Assembly (NCBI GenBank): GCA_003427395.1 | Contig: BFEA01000024.1 | Location: 3,565,679 to 3,585,706 of the forward strand | Direction: 5' to 3' | Source of the DNA: Chara braunii | Taxonomy: Eukaryota; Streptophyta; Charophyceae; Charales; Characeae | DNA length: 20,028 nt | In this document: positions 19,480 to 20,028 of the stretch, one piece after another | Layout of the letters: each line of letters begins with the position of its first letter | How positions within the stretch are numbered: the stretch's first letter is position 1 | Notes under the pieces: model-generated | The model's database searches: none | The model's input: the letters and a program-made list of their open reading frames with translations, nothing else | Told to the model about the DNA's origin: nothing | Translations under genes and position numbers: made by a program

Positions 19480-20028
19480 ACTCTAAAAAAGAACACCTTC
19501 TCTCTCCCTTCTCTCTCTTTCCGCTTTCTGCGCACGCGTCTCAATGTCGGACATAGATAGTTCAGATAAAAGAAACAAGCAGTAAATCACAAAGAGTAGA
19601 AGGTAGAACTCCTAGCTGGAGCGGCAATTCATTTGGACTTAGAGAATGGCATTCACGCAGCAGAATAAAGAAAAAAAAAAAAAAAAACGAAAGAGAGGAC
19701 TGACTTATCGAACGGGCCCGATCAGATTAGCTGCCTCTTGTCTAACCTGACAAGGTACATGTACCACAATAAATCAGCCGAAGAAGACTAACTGCAGCAA
19801 TGGAGATTTCGAGGGGTGCAAACGGTCGTCGAGCCAGACGTGGGGCAGTATGTGCTAACATGCAGTAAGACCAGTCAGGATCCCCTTGAAAGGAATGCCC
19901 TTAGTAGCCGTATGTCCCCCAAGTTCAGCACAACAAAGAGATGCATTGGCGGCAACAGATTTGGGCCCTAAAGGTCCTGTCCCGTTGGGCCTGGTCCCAC
20001 TGAGTCCCGAAGGTCCCAAGTAGGTCGT
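19480..20028. other. Probable 5' leader of the minus element; no gene seen
   Basis: Upstream of the minus gag. It contains AATAAAG followed by a 17-A run (19664-19687) and a perfect 12-bp palindrome GGTACATGTACC (19754-19765). I found no primer-binding site such as the complement of a plant tRNA 3' end, and no copy of the LTR seen at 14357, so the 5' LTR is either outside the window or lost. Confidence 0.5.
19671..19687 (+). repeat. A17 homopolymer
   Basis: Seventeen consecutive A, directly after AATAAAG. It could be the tail of a retroposed sequence or simple slippage. Confidence 0.9.

Overview
The window looks like repeat-rich intergenic DNA of a plant-lineage eukaryote. It holds two broken Ty3/gypsy-type retroelements with chromodomain-like integrase tails, a minisatellite, several microsatellites, GT-AG-like splice signals and start codons in ATGGC context, which is common in plants and green algae. 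A charophyte alga such as Chara is my best guess. That guess rests on general character, not on a recognised single-copy gene. I see no intact cellular gene.

Layout: 1-790 is a 53-bp-unit minisatellite, followed by a (CT)n run. About 976-3768 has no gene that I can support. From 3769 to 7313 lie four tandem, diverged copies (A-D) of one gene of about 260 codons. They share a motif set (a Phi-I/V-E-x-Phi-W-like motif, a GW segment, P-x-F-x-x-D, GPFxG, and a C-terminal x-L-x-x-L-F/Y-E segment). I do not recognise the family. Every copy is broken by one or two stops or frameshifts. From 7736 to 9654 follows a broken gag-like region ending in a CX2CX4HX4C zinc knuckle. The array and this gag share a purine-rich plus strand and similar start contexts, so they may be parts of one unusual element.

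At 9590-9686 a 53-bp tandem duplication marks an abrupt junction. After it comes a Ty3/gypsy pol fragment on the plus strand, which lacks protease and the N-terminal part of RT. It continues as RT, truncated RNase H, integrase and a chromodomain-like tail to about 11950, then probable LTR sequence. Its integrase has lost both catalytic aspartates.

A second Ty3/gypsy element lies on the minus strand, running gag (from 19392), zinc knuckle, protease, RT, RNase H, integrase and chromodomain-like tail (to 14399). A good polypurine tract follows, and an LTR start at 14357. It too is full of stops and frameshifts and has a deletion between RNase H and integrase. The two pol regions are tail to tail, with their 3' ends facing each other across 12.0-14.36 kb. 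Neither element can encode its own mobility as it stands.
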